Shown here: positions 62,042 to 64,000 of the stretch, one piece after another | How the letters are laid out: each line of letters starts with the position of its first letter | Numbering within the stretch: the first letter of the stretch is position 1 | From: Batillaria attramentaria | Lineage: Eukaryota; Mollusca; Gastropoda; Batillariidae | Assembly: GCA_018292915.2 (NCBI GenBank) | Contig: JACVVK020000034.1 | Location: 287,001-351,000 of the forward strand | DNA: 64,000 nucleotides | Direction of reading: 5' to 3' | Program-made: the position numbers and the translations under genes | Notes under the pieces: model-generated | The model's input: the letters and a program-made list of their open reading frames with translations, nothing else | Told to the model about the DNA's origin: nothing | Databases searched by the model: none

Positions 62042-62900
62042 TTCCATTAAATTGTATGTAAATGCATTGGACTCAAAAAAAAAAGGGGGGGGGGGGGGAA
62101 GGGGGGGGGAGAGACAAAGGTTGATTTTGGGCATATGGAGTTCTTTAGTAGTACCACTAAAAAGTGCACAAAATAAGCTTTCTATTTTCATATGAAAATG
62201 TTTTCTGTAATATGGGCAAGGCCTGAGATATGTTTGTTGGTATGATGGTTGAAAAACGGCCATTTTGAGAAAATGGCTGGTACGGCGTGACGTTGAAGTA
62301 CAGCATATTTACAGAATACAGAATACTTTATTGATCCCAAATATGGGAAATTTCATTTCTGGCCCGCATACTAATAAAACACACAACTGATAAACATTTT
62401 AATAAATGAGACTACAAAAAAGTATAACAGACAGTCTTGACCAGTAAAATTACTTAAAATTTTGTATTATGTGTCTTTTCTTTACATGATTATAAGCTAA
62501 ATTCAGCCTAGAAACTTTCACAGAAGCTGTGTTAGTTGTTTAAGGACCCGAAAATGGAAATATCTCAAAGTCGCTATTTCAAGTTAGACCCACCAACTTT
62601 TTATCCTTCAGTTTTCCGCTCCTAGGTGGTTTGGTGACTTTGTCCTCGTTTGCGGGAGCACATTACCTGCAGAATTTATTATCATTTGTTTGAGAAGTAT
62701 GTAGTGCGTGGAAATACCAGCTTAATTCTTACCACTGGTATAGACATTTACAGGCAGTTACATCAACAACAGTGCAAGTGTACATGGATTCGCTTTGTGT
62801 GTACTATGTGTGCTGTGCTTTGCCGTGCCGTGTCGGGAACCAAGCTAATGATATATCTTGGCTAAAGGCACGACCTCTAGCCGCATGACTAGGTTATTCT

Positions 62901-63020
62901 GTGCTGTTTTGTGCTGTGCTGTTTTGTGCTGTGCTGTTTTGTGTTGTGCTGTTTTGTGCTGTGCTGTGCTGTGCTGTGCTGTGCTCTCTCTCTCTCTCTC
63001 TCTCTCCGCGCGCGCGCGCC
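62901..63020. repeat. (GCTGTTTTGT)n / (GCTGT)n, (TC)n and (CG)n tract
   Basis: Pentamer/decamer array followed by a TC run and CGCGCGCGCG; the apparent cysteine-rich or hydrophobic frames here are artefacts. Confidence 0.93.
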
Positions 63021-63765
63021 CATACGTGACAAGCCTACGCTTTTACCGAGTTTGAGAATGAGAAATACTGCCTTATAATATAGTATCTGCGCTGTTATAA
63101 ATGTTCGTTTATAGACACACTCATTGCCACCAGCAGAGTGCACGGGTAGCCTGAAGAGACCGTTATCAAGCAGTTCAACCTTTATGACAACTTTCCCACA
63201 CCCAATAGCCCTGCCAAAGCCTGACCTGTTGAGCTTCCCAGTATACAATTTCTGTCCCAGTTGTACTCGGTCACACCTCACCGGGCGCAGCTTTCAGAAA
63301 GTCACTAGTCACGGTAAACCAGGAAGTAGATTCATTGTCACAGTTACTCTGGGGGCGAAACTAACTGGACTTTCGGTCGTTAATGAGGAAACTTACCAAG
63401 TTTTCAAACGCAAGTGAGACGTGGATATTGCTGTACAATAACAACTGTGTAATATTTTCCGGTTGTTGTGTATATGAAACGCACGTAGTTTTAGTGGAAA
63501 AGGAAGACAAGAACAGAAAGCAGACAAACAAAAGGACACTTTACATAATTTGTAAATATTTCTGTATTATGTGGTTTGACAAAATGGAATGCAAACTGAG
63601 TATCGATTGAATCCTGTGCACATTCCACTGTGACTCAGAACAGCAACATCCAGTGACGAACGGTCTTAAACAACCGTCAATGTGAAACCGTTCCCCACAG
63701 TTCTTAGCCCAAGCATTTGCGGTTTCATTGAGAGGTGGGGTCATGACTTAAATTTTTAGGTTTTA

Positions 63766-63767
63766 CC

Positions 63768-63798
<31 letters not shown>

Positions 63799-63807
63799 AC
63801 ACACGCG

Positions 63808-63896
<89 letters not shown>
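63766..63896. repeat. C tract plus (CA)n/(CG)n microsatellite
   Basis: About 18 C, then CA, a GCGCGC island (63803-63816) and a long CA run to 63896. Confidence 0.95.
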
Positions 63897-63900
<4 letters not shown>

Positions 63901-64000
63901 ACGAAACAAACAAACAAACCAACAAAACCACCAAACCCCCAAAAACACAAACAAAATAAAACAAAACAAACCACCATCACCACCAACACCACCTAAACAA

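Larger units (their letters stand above)
58198..64000. other. Right-end region, no gene recognised
   Basis: Contains a LINE fragment, SINE-A, inverted repeats, the 120-bp minisatellite and several microsatellites. An open frame at 63124-63417 (+) and its reverse show no known domain or splice context. The promoter of gene B should lie just right of 58182. Confidence 0.5.

Noticed and set aside
62901..63055. Cysteine-rich small peptide (CCAVL repeats)
   Set aside because: Direct translation of a GCTGT/GCTGTTTTGT tandem array.

Overview
The window is eukaryotic nuclear DNA, most likely from a mollusc and probably a marine gastropod. The evidence for this is the spliced genes with GT/AG introns, long CA/GT microsatellites, many tRNA-derived SINEs, and a TIR element built on a tandem-repeat core with an ACAG microsatellite, a layout described for mollusc 'pearl'-type elements. 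The species assignment is inference; nothing in the window fixes it.

Five protein genes can be reconstructed exon by exon with consistent splice phase. (1) Plus strand, about 429-12178: the 3' fourteen exons of a SLC15-type proton/oligopeptide transporter (TM6/7 to the C-terminus; the N-terminal third lies off the left edge). (2) Minus strand, 19997-14329: a complete five-exon isochorismatase-fold hydrolase with the full nicotinamidase Asp-Lys-Cys triad and an apparent signal peptide. (3) Plus strand, 29406-41454: a complete six-exon Shisa-like (six-cysteine, single-pass) membrane protein with an Arg/Ser-rich N-terminal ectodomain and an AGPYPPP-repeat cytoplasmic tail. (4) and (5) Minus strand, 51577-48800 and 58182-55674: tandem paralogues encoding small secreted proteins of the form signal peptide, PAN/apple-like module, EGF-like module, PAN/apple module, each on three exons.

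The remainder is introns and intergenic DNA crowded with mobile elements: four tRNA-derived or short interspersed families (called SINE-A to SINE-D here); several TIR/MITE families with recognisable target-site duplications; a 1.5 kb hAT relic carrying a nested LINE fragment; two solo LTRs with 5-bp duplications; LINE 3' ends; and a 1.7 kb TIR element with a 304-bp tandem core studded with nuclear-receptor-like half-site palindromes. Many long apparent reading frames are only translations of CA/GT or other simple repeats and are not annotated.

The five genes are not an obvious functional unit: a peptide transporter, a probable NAD-salvage enzyme, a membrane adaptor and two secreted adhesive-type proteins simply lie side by side, as is usual in animal genomes. 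The tandem pair is the one clear case of local duplication. Residue positions, exon edges and repeat edges were read by eye.
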